From the NCBI GenBank assembly GCA_947096075.1, contig CAMUQE010000103.1, forward strand, positions 1 to 6,842: a stretch of DNA of 6,842 bases, written 5' to 3'. Source of the stretch: Veillonella parvula (GTDB lineage: Bacteria > Bacillota > Negativicutes > Veillonellales > Veillonellaceae). Positions within the stretch are counted from its first letter, which is position 1; each line of letters opens with the position of its first letter. Of this stretch, positions 1 to 6,186 are shown one piece after another. Both the position numbers and the translations under genes were made by a program. The notes under the pieces were generated by a model. That model was not told the DNA's origin and searched no databases. It saw nothing but the letters and a program-made list of their open reading frames with translations.

Positions 1-8
1 AATCATTT

Positions 9-56
9 AGTTTAGTGTTAGGCTAATAGTTAAGTTTAGGGTTAGGTTAATAATTA
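9..56. repeat. 24-bp tandem repeat (two copies) in the leader of the LTA-synthase-like gene
   Basis: Two adjacent 24-base units, 9-32 and 33-56, match at 21 of 24 positions and differ only at unit positions 8, 15 and 21. The shared core is gttaggNtaataNtta. A third, diverged core (gttagggg then ttaataatg) at 75-91 supplies the Shine-Dalgarno site and start codon of the gene at 89. More copies may lie left of the window. Repeats this close to a start could affect transcription or bind a regulator, but I see no convincing -35/-10 pair here. Confidence 0.7.
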
Positions 57-88
57 GAGTTATAGGATACAACAGTTAGGGGTTAATA

Positions 89-2119
89 ATGAACCGATGG
101 CAGCGATTATTTGAAGGCATAAAGACAGAGATTAAGGTATTTATCTTTTTCTCTGCTTTGTTGACTGCATTTAGAATCGTGTTTCTTGCAGTATTTCAAT
201 CACAACTAGCTTCCGTGACGATGGAGAATATCCTCACGTCCTTGTGGCTAGGCTTTAGATTGAGTCTCAAGACCGTCGGTTCTTTGTGTTTACTGGGCTT
301 TTTAGGGGGTACGTTGGTGCATACCTTTGTACCTAAATGGCCGTCATTGCGCATTAAACAAGTGATTTACTCCATTGCCACAGTATTATTGACCTTTTTA
401 TTTTTGGGACGCATTCCGTTCTATAAAATCTTCAACTCCTCTTATAATGCGATGCTCATCAACGGTAAAAACGATGATATCGGCGCCATTGTAAATACAG
501 CGATCAACGAATATAATGCCCTCATGTACATCATTGGGGCCGTTGTATTGAGCGCAGCTCTTTGCTGGTTCCTCGTTCGTTTCCTAGCGTGGGGCACGAA
601 GAAATATAGTGACTATGCTGATGATCTAAGGAATGGTAATGATGCGGATAATCTAAGAAATAGTGATTCTGCAGATAATCAACGACTTTGTACTACTTGG
701 TATCCTAAGACGAAGAAAACACAATGGATGACGGGCATTGGGCTGACTATTGTTATCGGCGTACTAGGTCTATTCTTTAGATTTGGCGGTGCTTTCAGCT
801 ATACGAACTCCATCAACTGGGAAAGTGCGGCTCGCCTCAGCTCCAATCTGTTGAATGAAAATATCCTCGACGATGTGCAGGCTCTCTATCGTGTTAAAAG
901 CATTGCGAAACGGACGGCTGAGCTTGAGGTTATTAACTTAACGCCTCAAGAGCTAAACGAAAAAATCACTGCCGTTGGCGGTAAGTTTAATGGCACTAAT
1001 TTTGACGGTTCTTTCACGAGAACCATTACAACACAGCGATTAGCGGAGCAACCACAGTCCATAAACCTCGTTCTTGGAGAATCCTATGGCTTGTGGCCGT
1101 TCCTCGCTGAATATAACGAGCCTGGTGCGTACCTTGTTGAACAAGGTCGTAAATATGCTGCCAGCCCTCAAGCGATGAGCACGCAGCTAGCCCTCGCGCA
1201 AGGTACAGGCACGATGCCGGCCATCAATGGTTTGTTGACGGGTATGCCTGACACAGGGTTATATCCTAACTATGAAGGTGAAAGTTTCAAACAACCGTAT
1301 GGTTTAGGTATTGGTCCTGTTATGAAAAAGCTGGGGTACAAGACTATATTCTGGTACGGCGGTTTTAGTACTTGGCAAAACGTTAAGAACTTTGCTTTAT
1401 CTCAAGGCTTCGATGAATTCCACGATGCTTCAGAAATGCCAAGCGAAGACGGCAACGCTTGGGGTGTAGGCGATAAAGATTTATTTAAAGCTATTTCTGC
1501 CTACATGGATCAACATAGAGGGGAAAAAATTCTCAATGTTATCATGACCACTTCTAATCATCCACCGTATAGCATCAATGTCGCTAAGGAAGGCTACGAT
1601 GTAAATAAGGTAAAAGGTCATGTACCAGACTCCATTTCCGATGATGAAAAGCAATTGAATGAAATGGGCCACATTTGGTATGCAGACCACGTGATGGGGG
1701 AATTCATCGTTCGTGAAGAAAAAGCAGATCCGTCTGCACTCTTCGTTATCACTGGTGATCACAGTGAACGCTTTAACTTTGCTCGTGAAGTAGGGCCTAA
1801 TGTGGCGTCTACGATTCCACTTATTTTCTATGGTCGAGGTATTCATAAAGATTGGCTTGCTCCTAATGCCTTTGGCATGAGCATTCAAATCATTCCTACC
1901 TTGGCGGAATTAGTGGGCCGTCCAGGTCAAACCTATGAAGCCATGGTGCCTAGTTTGTTTATACAAGAGGAATTTGTCTTTAACCATAGACTGTATTTAG
2001 ATAAAAATGGAAAAGTCTTAGAACAAAGTGCGAGCATGCCTCAATCCTATGGGGATATGATTAAAAACATGCGGGAACTAGCGGCATGGCGTATTAAGCA
2101 TGGAAATAACATTAAATAA
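89..2119 (+). CDS. LTA synthase family membrane sulfatase-fold phosphotransferase
   Basis: This is a 676-residue inner-membrane protein with the layout of lipoteichoic acid synthase (LtaS, about 650 residues). Five hydrophobic segments lie near residues 14-36, 51-77, 91-108, 144-168 and 213-231, followed by a large extracytoplasmic sulfatase-type domain at about 322-625. Visible active-site elements are LVLGES (metal-ligand Glu331), GTGTMPAINGLLTG (likely nucleophile Thr375, possibly Thr373), TSNHPPYS (His491) and VITGDHSER (metal ligands Asp557, His558). Enzymes of this family move phosphoglycerol or phosphoethanolamine from a phospholipid to a glycan or lipid. In a diderm the acceptor is more likely LPS or a periplasmic glycan than classical LTA, but the substrate is inferred. 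The start at 89 has AGGGG six bases upstream. The predicted cytoplasmic loop between helices 4 and 5 carries a short peptide repeat. The gene is clearly GC-richer than the genes after it. Confidence 0.9.
   Translation: MNRWQRLFEGIKTEIKVFIFFSALLTAFRIVFLAVFQSQLASVTMENILTSLWLGFRLSLKTVGSLCLLGFLGGTLVHTFVPKWPSLRIKQVIYSIATVLLTFLFLGRIPFYKIFNSSYNAMLINGKNDDIGAIVNTAINEYNALMYIIGAVVLSAALCWFLVRFLAWGTKKYSDYADDLRNGNDADNLRNSDSADNQRLCTTWYPKTKKTQWMTGIGLTIVIGVLGLFFRFGGAFSYTNSINWESAARLSSNLLNENILDDVQALYRVKSIAKRTAELEVINLTPQELNEKITAVGGKFNGTNFDGSFTRTITTQRLAEQPQSINLVLGESYGLWPFLAEYNEPGAYLVEQGRKYAASPQAMSTQLALAQGTGTMPAINGLLTGMPDTGLYPNYEGESFKQPYGLGIGPVMKKLGYKTIFWYGGFSTWQNVKNFALSQGFDEFHDASEMPSEDGNAWGVGDKDLFKAISAYMDQHRGEKILNVIMTTSNHPPYSINVAKEGYDVNKVKGHVPDSISDDEKQLNEMGHIWYADHVMGEFIVREEKADPSALFVITGDHSERFNFAREVGPNVASTIPLIFYGRGIHKDWLAPNAFGMSIQIIPTLAELVGRPGQTYEAMVPSLFIQEEFVFNHRLYLDKNGKVLEQSASMPQSYGDMIKNMRELAAWRIKHGNNIK
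617..688 (+). repeat. 27-bp degenerate tandem repeat inside the LTA-synthase-like gene
   Basis: Residues 177-200 of the encoded protein read as three nine-residue units, the last incomplete: ADDLRNGND, ADNLRNSDS, ADNQRL. The DNA repeats in step with a 27-base period. By topology the segment lies in the cytoplasmic loop between helices 4 and 5. It looks polar and disordered and contains no catalytic motif, so copy-number change should be tolerated. The unit length is a multiple of three, so expansion or contraction keeps the frame. Confidence 0.65.
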
Positions 2120-2136
2120 GGGATATTTATCTAATG

Positions 2137-2158
2137 ATATAGTTAGAACAAGCTATAT
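2137..2158. other. Small AT-rich inverted repeat in the 96-bp gap
   Basis: Bases 2137-2144 can pair with 2151-2158 (ATATAGTT with AGCTATAT, one G-U pair) around a 6-base loop. No run of T follows, so it is not a convincing intrinsic terminator. It could be an operator half-pair, a weak attenuator or chance in AT-rich DNA. The gap from 2120 to 2215 holds nothing else I can support except the Shine-Dalgarno site of the next gene. Confidence 0.25.
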
Positions 2159-2215
2159 GAGTTTAAGAATTTGTAGAAACTAATTTGGCTAGTGCATGTT
2201 TAAGAGGAGCATGGA

Positions 2216-3184
2216 ATGGAGTTAATTTCGGTCATTGTACCCGTCTATAATGTGGAATCTTATGTTGCAGAATGTATTGAGTCCATTCAAAACCAAACGT
2301 ATATGAATTTGGAAATCATCTTAGTAAATGATGGTTCAACAGATAATAGCGGTGATATCTGCGATCAGTATGCAACCTATGATGAACGGATTAAAGTGAT
2401 TCATAAAGAAAATGCTGGGGTCAGTGCAGCTCGTAATACGGGAATAGAAGCAGCTAATGGCGACTATATTGCCTTTGTAGACTCCGATGACTATATTGCT
2501 CCTAACATGTATGAAGACATGTTGCGCATTTTGAAAGAGAATGACCTAGATATCTTGGAATGCACTGCTTTTAGAGATAAAGGTGGCGAAATTATCGAAG
2601 GTTGTAATGATGGTTCTTTAGAAATTTTCAATCGCGATGAAGCGCTAAAAATGGCTATGTACGATTGTTTCGTTGCTGTATGGAGTCAATTATACAAGCG
2701 TAGTGCCATCGATGATGTGCGTTTTCCTGTAGGTCGAAAATTTGAAGATTCTGCTGTATCTTATTTATTTATCGCTAATACAAAACGGGTGGGTCATATT
2801 AATCGCTGTTTGTATTATTATCGACTTAATCCTAATTCAACTACTCAAACTTCTTTTGATGCTAAATCGCGATGGGATTTTGTGCTCGGCTATGAGGAAC
2901 GCTTACAATACGCTATTAATCATCAATTACCATATGTTGATGATTGCAATAGTTTATTGATGAAAGCCGTATTATCTTGTTTAACGGCTTATTATGCAAA
3001 GCCAACGGGTAATCAAGTGTATTATGATAAGTGCAAAAAAATGATTGAAATTTATCGTAATGATGCATCTTACAAGCTATTAAATTCTAAATATAAGCTC
3101 TTTTTATGGTCCTTTGGCCGTGCCGATTGGATTCATAAAATAGGGGCTCGTCTATCGTACTTATCAAAACAAGTACGTTCGTAA
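2216..3184 (+). CDS. GT2 family glycosyltransferase (GT-A fold)
   Basis: This 322-residue cytoplasmic enzyme has a textbook GT2 N-terminal domain. It shows SVIVPVYNVESYVAECIESI (5-24), VNDGSTDNS (37-45, Asp39 for nucleotide binding), NAGVSAARNTG (66-76) and the metal-binding DXD within FVDSDDY (87-93). KFEDSAV (175-181) is the usual place of the catalytic-base acidic pair. LYYYRLNPNSTTQ (199-211) is typical of the EpsJ/WcaA-like exopolysaccharide and LPS branch. There is no membrane segment. It should transfer one sugar from a nucleotide-sugar donor to a lipid-linked oligosaccharide; donor and acceptor cannot be read from sequence. The start is fixed by AAGAGGAG at 2202-2209, six bases before the ATG. 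An ATG at 2211 in another frame gives only four codons. The next gene's Shine-Dalgarno site begins just after this stop codon, implying cotranscription. Confidence 0.92.
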   Translation: MELISVIVPVYNVESYVAECIESIQNQTYMNLEIILVNDGSTDNSGDICDQYATYDERIKVIHKENAGVSAARNTGIEAANGDYIAFVDSDDYIAPNMYEDMLRILKENDLDILECTAFRDKGGEIIEGCNDGSLEIFNRDEALKMAMYDCFVAVWSQLYKRSAIDDVRFPVGRKFEDSAVSYLFIANTKRVGHINRCLYYYRLNPNSTTQTSFDAKSRWDFVLGYEERLQYAINHQLPYVDDCNSLLMKAVLSCLTAYYAKPTGNQVYYDKCKKMIEIYRNDASYKLLNSKYKLFLWSFGRADWIHKIGARLSYLSKQVRS

Positions 3185-3186
3185 TT

Positions 3187-3195
3187 GAAAGGTGA
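3187..3195 (+). promoter_or_regulatory. Ribosome binding site that decides the start of the WaaE-like gene
   Basis: GAAAGGTGA lies just upstream of the ATG at 3200. An in-frame TTG at 3185 directly follows the previous stop and would add five residues, but it would place this Shine-Dalgarno site inside the coding region. The ATG at 3200 also puts the conserved SVIILARNEE strand at the usual distance from the N-terminus. Confidence 0.75.
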
Positions 3196-3199
3196 AACT

Positions 3200-3955
3200 A
3201 TGGCAACTGTATCTGTAATAATCTTAGCGAGAAATGAAGAACACAATATTCATGACTGCATTGAGTCTGTGCAGTTTGCCGATGAAGTTTTAGTTATCGA
3301 TGATTTCAGTACCGATAATACTGTAAAAATCGCTGAAGAAATGGGTGCTCGTGTTGTACAACACGCCATGAATGGCGATTGGGCATATCAACGTAGATTT
3401 GCTATATCTCAAGCTCATTGTGAATGGATTTTATTTATTGATTCTGATGAACGAGTATCACCAGAGCTGGCAAAATCTATTCATGAAGCGATTAATGGTG
3501 AACCAAAAGCATATTGGTTACCACGATATAATTTGTTTCACTATAATAAGGCAACCCATGGTGTTTTGAGACCTGATAAGGTATTGCGATTAATGCCTCG
3601 AGAAGGTGCCACAGTAGAAGGGGCTGTACATGAAGCTTTTATCAGCCCTTACAAACAAGATACATTAAAAGGAAAGTTATATCATTATACATATGATAAT
3701 TGGCATCAATATTTCAATAAATTCAACAACTACACGAAATTAGCTGCTGAGAAATATCGTGATAATGGTAAAAGCTGCTCTTTTATAAAGGACATTATTT
3801 TACGTCCTACATGGGCTTTTATTAAAGTTTATTTTCTTGATAGAGGCTTTTTAGATGGTAAGTTAGGTTTTATATTATCTGTAAATCATTATTTTTATAC
3901 TATGACAAAGTATGTTAGATTATATTATTTACTAAAGTCAAATGGAAAATTGTAA
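3200..3955 (+). CDS. WaaE/KdtX-like GT2 glycosyltransferase (LPS core type)
   Basis: This 251-residue GT-A glycosyltransferase belongs to the WaaE/KdtX branch of GT2, whose studied members add a beta-linked glucose to the inner core of LPS. Family hallmarks are ILARNEEHNIHDCIESV (8-24), ADEVLVIDDFSTDNT (27-41), the metal-binding DXD in FIDSDERVSPEL (79-90), RPDKVLRLMPR (124-134) and GAVHEAF (141-147, likely the catalytic region). The C-terminal signature is around FLDRGFLDGKLGF (212-224). Length matches the family. The C-terminus (about 193-245) is aromatic and basic, consistent with peripheral attachment to the inner membrane. It sits 15 bp after the preceding glycosyltransferase gene. The last part of the gene is very AT-rich (11 of 60 bases are G or C at 3901-3960), marking the change to the AT-rich half of the locus. 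The symbol is withheld because the exact sugar linkage cannot be told from sequence. Confidence 0.9.
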   Translation: MATVSVIILARNEEHNIHDCIESVQFADEVLVIDDFSTDNTVKIAEEMGARVVQHAMNGDWAYQRRFAISQAHCEWILFIDSDERVSPELAKSIHEAINGEPKAYWLPRYNLFHYNKATHGVLRPDKVLRLMPREGATVEGAVHEAFISPYKQDTLKGKLYHYTYDNWHQYFNKFNNYTKLAAEKYRDNGKSCSFIKDIILRPTWAFIKVYFLDRGFLDGKLGFILSVNHYFYTMTKYVRLYYLLKSNGKL

Positions 3956-3984
3956 AAATTTAGTAGAAATATTGGAGTAAGGGT

Positions 3985-5109
3985 ATGCGAGTAGCAATAT
4001 TAGAGAGCATTGTAATGCCAGCAGGACATGAAGTTGAATTTGATAGAATTTTAGTAAATGAATTAAAGAGACAAGGTCATGAGCCTGTATTTTTTGTGCC
4101 ATCTAATTTCCCTTTTAAATTTGATTATGGTGCTGCTATAGAATACCTAGAAGGTGGAGAAGTTATTTCTTATGCAGGATTAGGTCGTTTAAAACGATTA
4201 TGGTTTTCTATTTTACGGGAGAAAAGAAGAAAAGCATGGTTTAACTCTGCATATAAAAAGATTTTAGAAGGTAAATGCGATACATTAATAATACCTACGG
4301 CAAGTTTTCGGTTTGCTAGAACATTATATAAAACGGATCTTAAAGATTCTCCTATTCCTATTATTTTATTGTTTCATGGAATTATTGATTCTGAAAGGGA
4401 ACGATTTGAGTTACAAGCTAAACGTTGCGAACCATATAAAAATATACATTTGAAAGTACTTACTTTCAGAGATGAATATAAAGATGGTGAAAAGCCAAAC
4501 ATTTCGGCTGTAGTCCCACCTGTATATGAACCAAAAGATGGTGTAGTACCATCTAATGAAGATAAACCACTAACTATCGGATTTTTTGGTCAGTTTAGAA
4601 AAGAAAAACAACTAAATCAATTTTTAGATGCATTTATCGAGGCTAAATTCAATGTACCTGTAAACTTATTGGTTCAAGGGGCAACTGTAACTAAAGAAGA
4701 TTCAGATTTATTTGAATCCATGATTAAGGACTATAATAAATATAAGAATATACGGTTTCTACATAAAAATTTAATTGGTAAAGAATGGGATGAACAATTA
4801 ATTAATGTAGATGCTCTTTTGTTACCATATGGTGCAGAGCGCTATCGTTATCAATGCAGTGCTATTTTATTTACAGCCATTGGATTTAATAAACCTGTAT
4901 TAGTATCTGAAGAAATTAATCCAGAAGTATTATCTCAGTATACTATTGGTATGACATTGGATTTAACATCTCGTGAAACCATTGTAAAAGGATTAGAAGC
5001 ATTTATTGATACTATGGCTAATAGACCAGTAGTCTTTAAGGAAGGTTTGAAAGCCGCAAATATAGCATATAGTCAAGAACGTTTGATAAAAGAAATTTTA
5101 GATGTATAA
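3985..5109 (+). CDS. Divergent GT-B glycosyltransferase (GT4-like)
   Basis: This 374-residue protein has two Rossmann-like halves. The N-terminal half starts MRVAILESIVMPAGHEVEF, a compact first beta strand and loop, and contains LLFHGIID (128-135). The C-terminal half begins near residue 196 with TIGFFGQFRKEKQL (197-210), the usual opening of a GT4 nucleotide-sugar domain, and continues through VDALLLPYG (275-283) to GFNKPVLVSEE (300-310). No signal peptide or membrane helix is evident, so it is probably cytoplasmic. The GT4 Glu-x7-Glu pair is not conserved: aligning NKPVLVS to the usual GKPVVAS puts Tyr289 and Thr297 at those positions. The fold assignment is firm, but donor, acceptor and mechanism are open. 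GGAG at 3974-3977 precedes the ATG by seven bases. The gene lies 29 bp after the WaaE-like gene and is AT-rich (14 of 60 bases G or C at 4741-4800). Confidence 0.8.
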   Translation: MRVAILESIVMPAGHEVEFDRILVNELKRQGHEPVFFVPSNFPFKFDYGAAIEYLEGGEVISYAGLGRLKRLWFSILREKRRKAWFNSAYKKILEGKCDTLIIPTASFRFARTLYKTDLKDSPIPIILLFHGIIDSERERFELQAKRCEPYKNIHLKVLTFRDEYKDGEKPNISAVVPPVYEPKDGVVPSNEDKPLTIGFFGQFRKEKQLNQFLDAFIEAKFNVPVNLLVQGATVTKEDSDLFESMIKDYNKYKNIRFLHKNLIGKEWDEQLINVDALLLPYGAERYRYQCSAILFTAIGFNKPVLVSEEINPEVLSQYTIGMTLDLTSRETIVKGLEAFIDTMANRPVVFKEGLKAANIAYSQERLIKEILDV

Positions 5110-5114
5110 GGGAG
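5108..5114 (+). promoter_or_regulatory. Ribosome binding site that decides the start of the VirK/YbjX-like gene
   Basis: AAGGGAG overlaps the stop codon of the GT-B gene and lies five bases before the ATG at 5120. An in-frame ATG at 5102 overlaps the upstream gene, would add six residues and lacks a comparable upstream site. The ATG at 5120 is therefore preferred. The overlap suggests translational coupling. Confidence 0.75.
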
Positions 5115-5119
5115 TAGCT

Positions 5120-6052
5120 ATGTTTACATATATTAAAAAACATTGGAATATTGGTAAGCAAATTTATGGCACTCACTCATGGCGTGAGTTTCGTCGCGAT
5201 GTATTACATACAACGCGTGTATTACGTCATAAAAAAGAAATGGAGTTATTTGAGAGCTATTTTGATTCATACTCTGCAGATCCAACTTTATTAAAGCGGC
5301 AACCGGGTTTGTATGAATTGATGAGTAGAACTTTCTTATATAAAGGATCAACTCCTAAAAGCCGTCTTAAAGATATTTGTGAACATTTTAATTATTTAGC
5401 TAATGTATTTACACCAAAAGCTATTCAATCTATTTATGTAGATGAACAAAATTTTGATTATCATGATAAAAATAGAGGCATCTTGTTATTTTCAGATAAG
5501 TCATTAGATATTAATGCTAGATTATACTTTGAACCAGGTCAACGTAAAGAAGGATTGATGACAATATTGTTGCAATTAGGTAATCAAGGTATTTATCACG
5601 CTAATATTCGATATGCAAAAGGTTTAAAAGGGGAAGCTAGTTTAATTATAGGAACTATTCAAGGTTATAAAGATGGCTTAGAAAATGCTAAGCATTTAAC
5701 AAAGAGTATGTTTGGTTATCGACCAAAAAACTTTATTGTTTTCTTATGTCGTCAATTAGCTATACATACTAATGTGCAAAGTATTTATGCTATAAGTGAT
5801 GCAGGTTTTTATGCTAATAATCATATGGTTAGGGGGCATAAATCAAAAGTTGCTGAACTAAATCCTATATGGGAAGAGTCAGGTGGAGAAGTTTGTACTG
5901 ATGTACGATTTTATAAAATTCCATTAGAAGAATTACGTAAGCCCATTGAAGATATTAAATCACAAAAACGCAGTCAATATCGAAAGCGCTATAAATTACT
6001 TGATCAATATATGGTACAAATTAATGAAAATTTAAAGCTATACTTAAAATGA
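5120..6052 (+). CDS. VirK/YbjX family protein (DUF535)
   Basis: This 310-residue protein has the full DUF535 (VirK/YbjX) pattern. RQPGLYELM (60-68) is followed by ARLYFEPGQRKEGLMTILL (133-151), a HANIRYAKG strand (160-168) and LIIGTIQGYKDG (175-186). Then come LTKSMFGYRPKNFIVFL (193-209), NPIWEESGGE (248-257) and the basic tail SQKRSQYRKRYKLLDQY (281-297). Founding members are Shigella VirK and Salmonella YbjX, linked genetically to virulence, envelope integrity and surface display. Their biochemical activity is not established, so none is assigned. No signal peptide or membrane helix is seen. The position, ten bases after a glycosyltransferase gene and before a LicD-like start, supports a role in surface glycan or LPS maturation. 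Coding is AT-rich (16 of 60 bases G or C at 5641-5700), like the GT-B gene, suggesting shared origin. Confidence 0.88.
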   Translation: MFTYIKKHWNIGKQIYGTHSWREFRRDVLHTTRVLRHKKEMELFESYFDSYSADPTLLKRQPGLYELMSRTFLYKGSTPKSRLKDICEHFNYLANVFTPKAIQSIYVDEQNFDYHDKNRGILLFSDKSLDINARLYFEPGQRKEGLMTILLQLGNQGIYHANIRYAKGLKGEASLIIGTIQGYKDGLENAKHLTKSMFGYRPKNFIVFLCRQLAIHTNVQSIYAISDAGFYANNHMVRGHKSKVAELNPIWEESGGEVCTDVRFYKIPLEELRKPIEDIKSQKRSQYRKRYKLLDQYMVQINENLKLYLK

Positions 6053-6074
6053 TTTTGGGGTAAATTTTTAAGTA
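6041..6074. other. Hairpin spanning the end of the VirK/YbjX-like gene
   Basis: TACTTAAAA at 6041-6049 pairs perfectly with TTTTAAGTA at 6066-6074. Inside the loop, ATTT (6052-6055) can pair with AAAT (6062-6065), leaving a six-base loop rich in G. The stop codon at 6050-6052 lies within the structure. The following bases are purine-rich with no T run, so it is a poor intrinsic terminator on either strand. It may stabilise the mRNA end or influence translation of the next frame. Confidence 0.4.
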
Positions 6075-6086
6075 AAGATAAAGGAA

Positions 6087-6093
6087 GAGGGGA
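6087..6093 (+). promoter_or_regulatory. Ribosome binding site of the truncated licD-like frame
   Basis: GAGGGGA, extended upstream by AGGAA, lies nine bases before the ATG at 6103. A site this strong is the main evidence that the 27-codon frame at 6103 is a genuine gene start and not a chance frame. Confidence 0.7.
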
Positions 6094-6102
6094 CCTTATT
6101 TT

Positions 6103-6186
6103 ATGAAAAAGATAGCTACTAATGAGCTAAAGTCTGTATTATTAAAAACATTAATACGATTTGATGAGTTTTGTAAAAAAAAATGA
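6103..6186 (+). pseudogene. N-terminal remnant of a LicD-family protein, cut at the IS30 element
   Basis: A 27-codon frame starts at 6103 behind a strong Shine-Dalgarno site and stops at 6184-6186. Its second half, ELKSVLLKTLIRFDEFCKK, resembles the helix that opens LicD-family (phosphocholine/nucleotidyltransferase-like) proteins, where a Phe-Asp-x-x-Cys-Lys-Lys-like stretch precedes the GTLLGAVRH and WDDDID catalytic motifs. Those motifs are absent because the IS30 element begins within a few bases. The frame ends in a run of nine A (6175-6183). With eight A it would read on as Lys-Lys-Asn-Asp-Leu-Lys, matching LicD proteins a little further before element sequence takes over. It sits 50 bp after the VirK/YbjX-like gene, so it was probably the next operon gene. 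LicD members add phosphocholine or other phospho-groups to surface glycans. The match is from memory of the family; a small independent peptide is the alternative. Confidence 0.6.
6175..6183 (+). repeat. Nine-A homopolymer at the end of the licD-like remnant
   Basis: Nine consecutive A bases lie directly before the TGA that closes the licD-like frame. Loss of one A would replace the stop with Asn-Asp and open the frame until 6189 and beyond. The run could be a slippage site, or an extra A created when the insertion sequence entered. Confidence 0.8.

Noticed and set aside
34..46. Telomere-like tttagggttagg string
   Set aside because: It is part of the 24-bp AT-rich bacterial tandem repeat and occurs once; there is no true hexamer array.
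40..75. Possible sigma-70 promoter with TATAGG at 61-66 as the -10
   Set aside because: No acceptable -35 hexamer lies 16-18 bases upstream, so it is not called.
1481..1888. 135-codon open frame on the minus strand
   Set aside because: It lies entirely inside the sulfatase domain of the LtaS-like gene, opposite its conserved motifs, and encodes no recognisable protein. It is a coding shadow.
2211..2225. ATG at 2211 as start of the first GT2 gene
   Set aside because: It is out of frame and stops after four codons. The ATG at 2216 has better spacing from AAGAGGAG and opens the full domain.
5133..5351. 72-codon minus-strand frame, and similar short plus-strand frames at 2742-2960 and 3372-3569
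   Set aside because: All are embedded in well-supported genes in other frames, with no ribosome binding site or recognisable domain.
6041..6074. Intrinsic terminator after the VirK/YbjX-like gene
   Set aside because: The stem is AT-rich and no T run follows on either strand; the licD-like frame with its own strong ribosome binding site follows at 50 bp.
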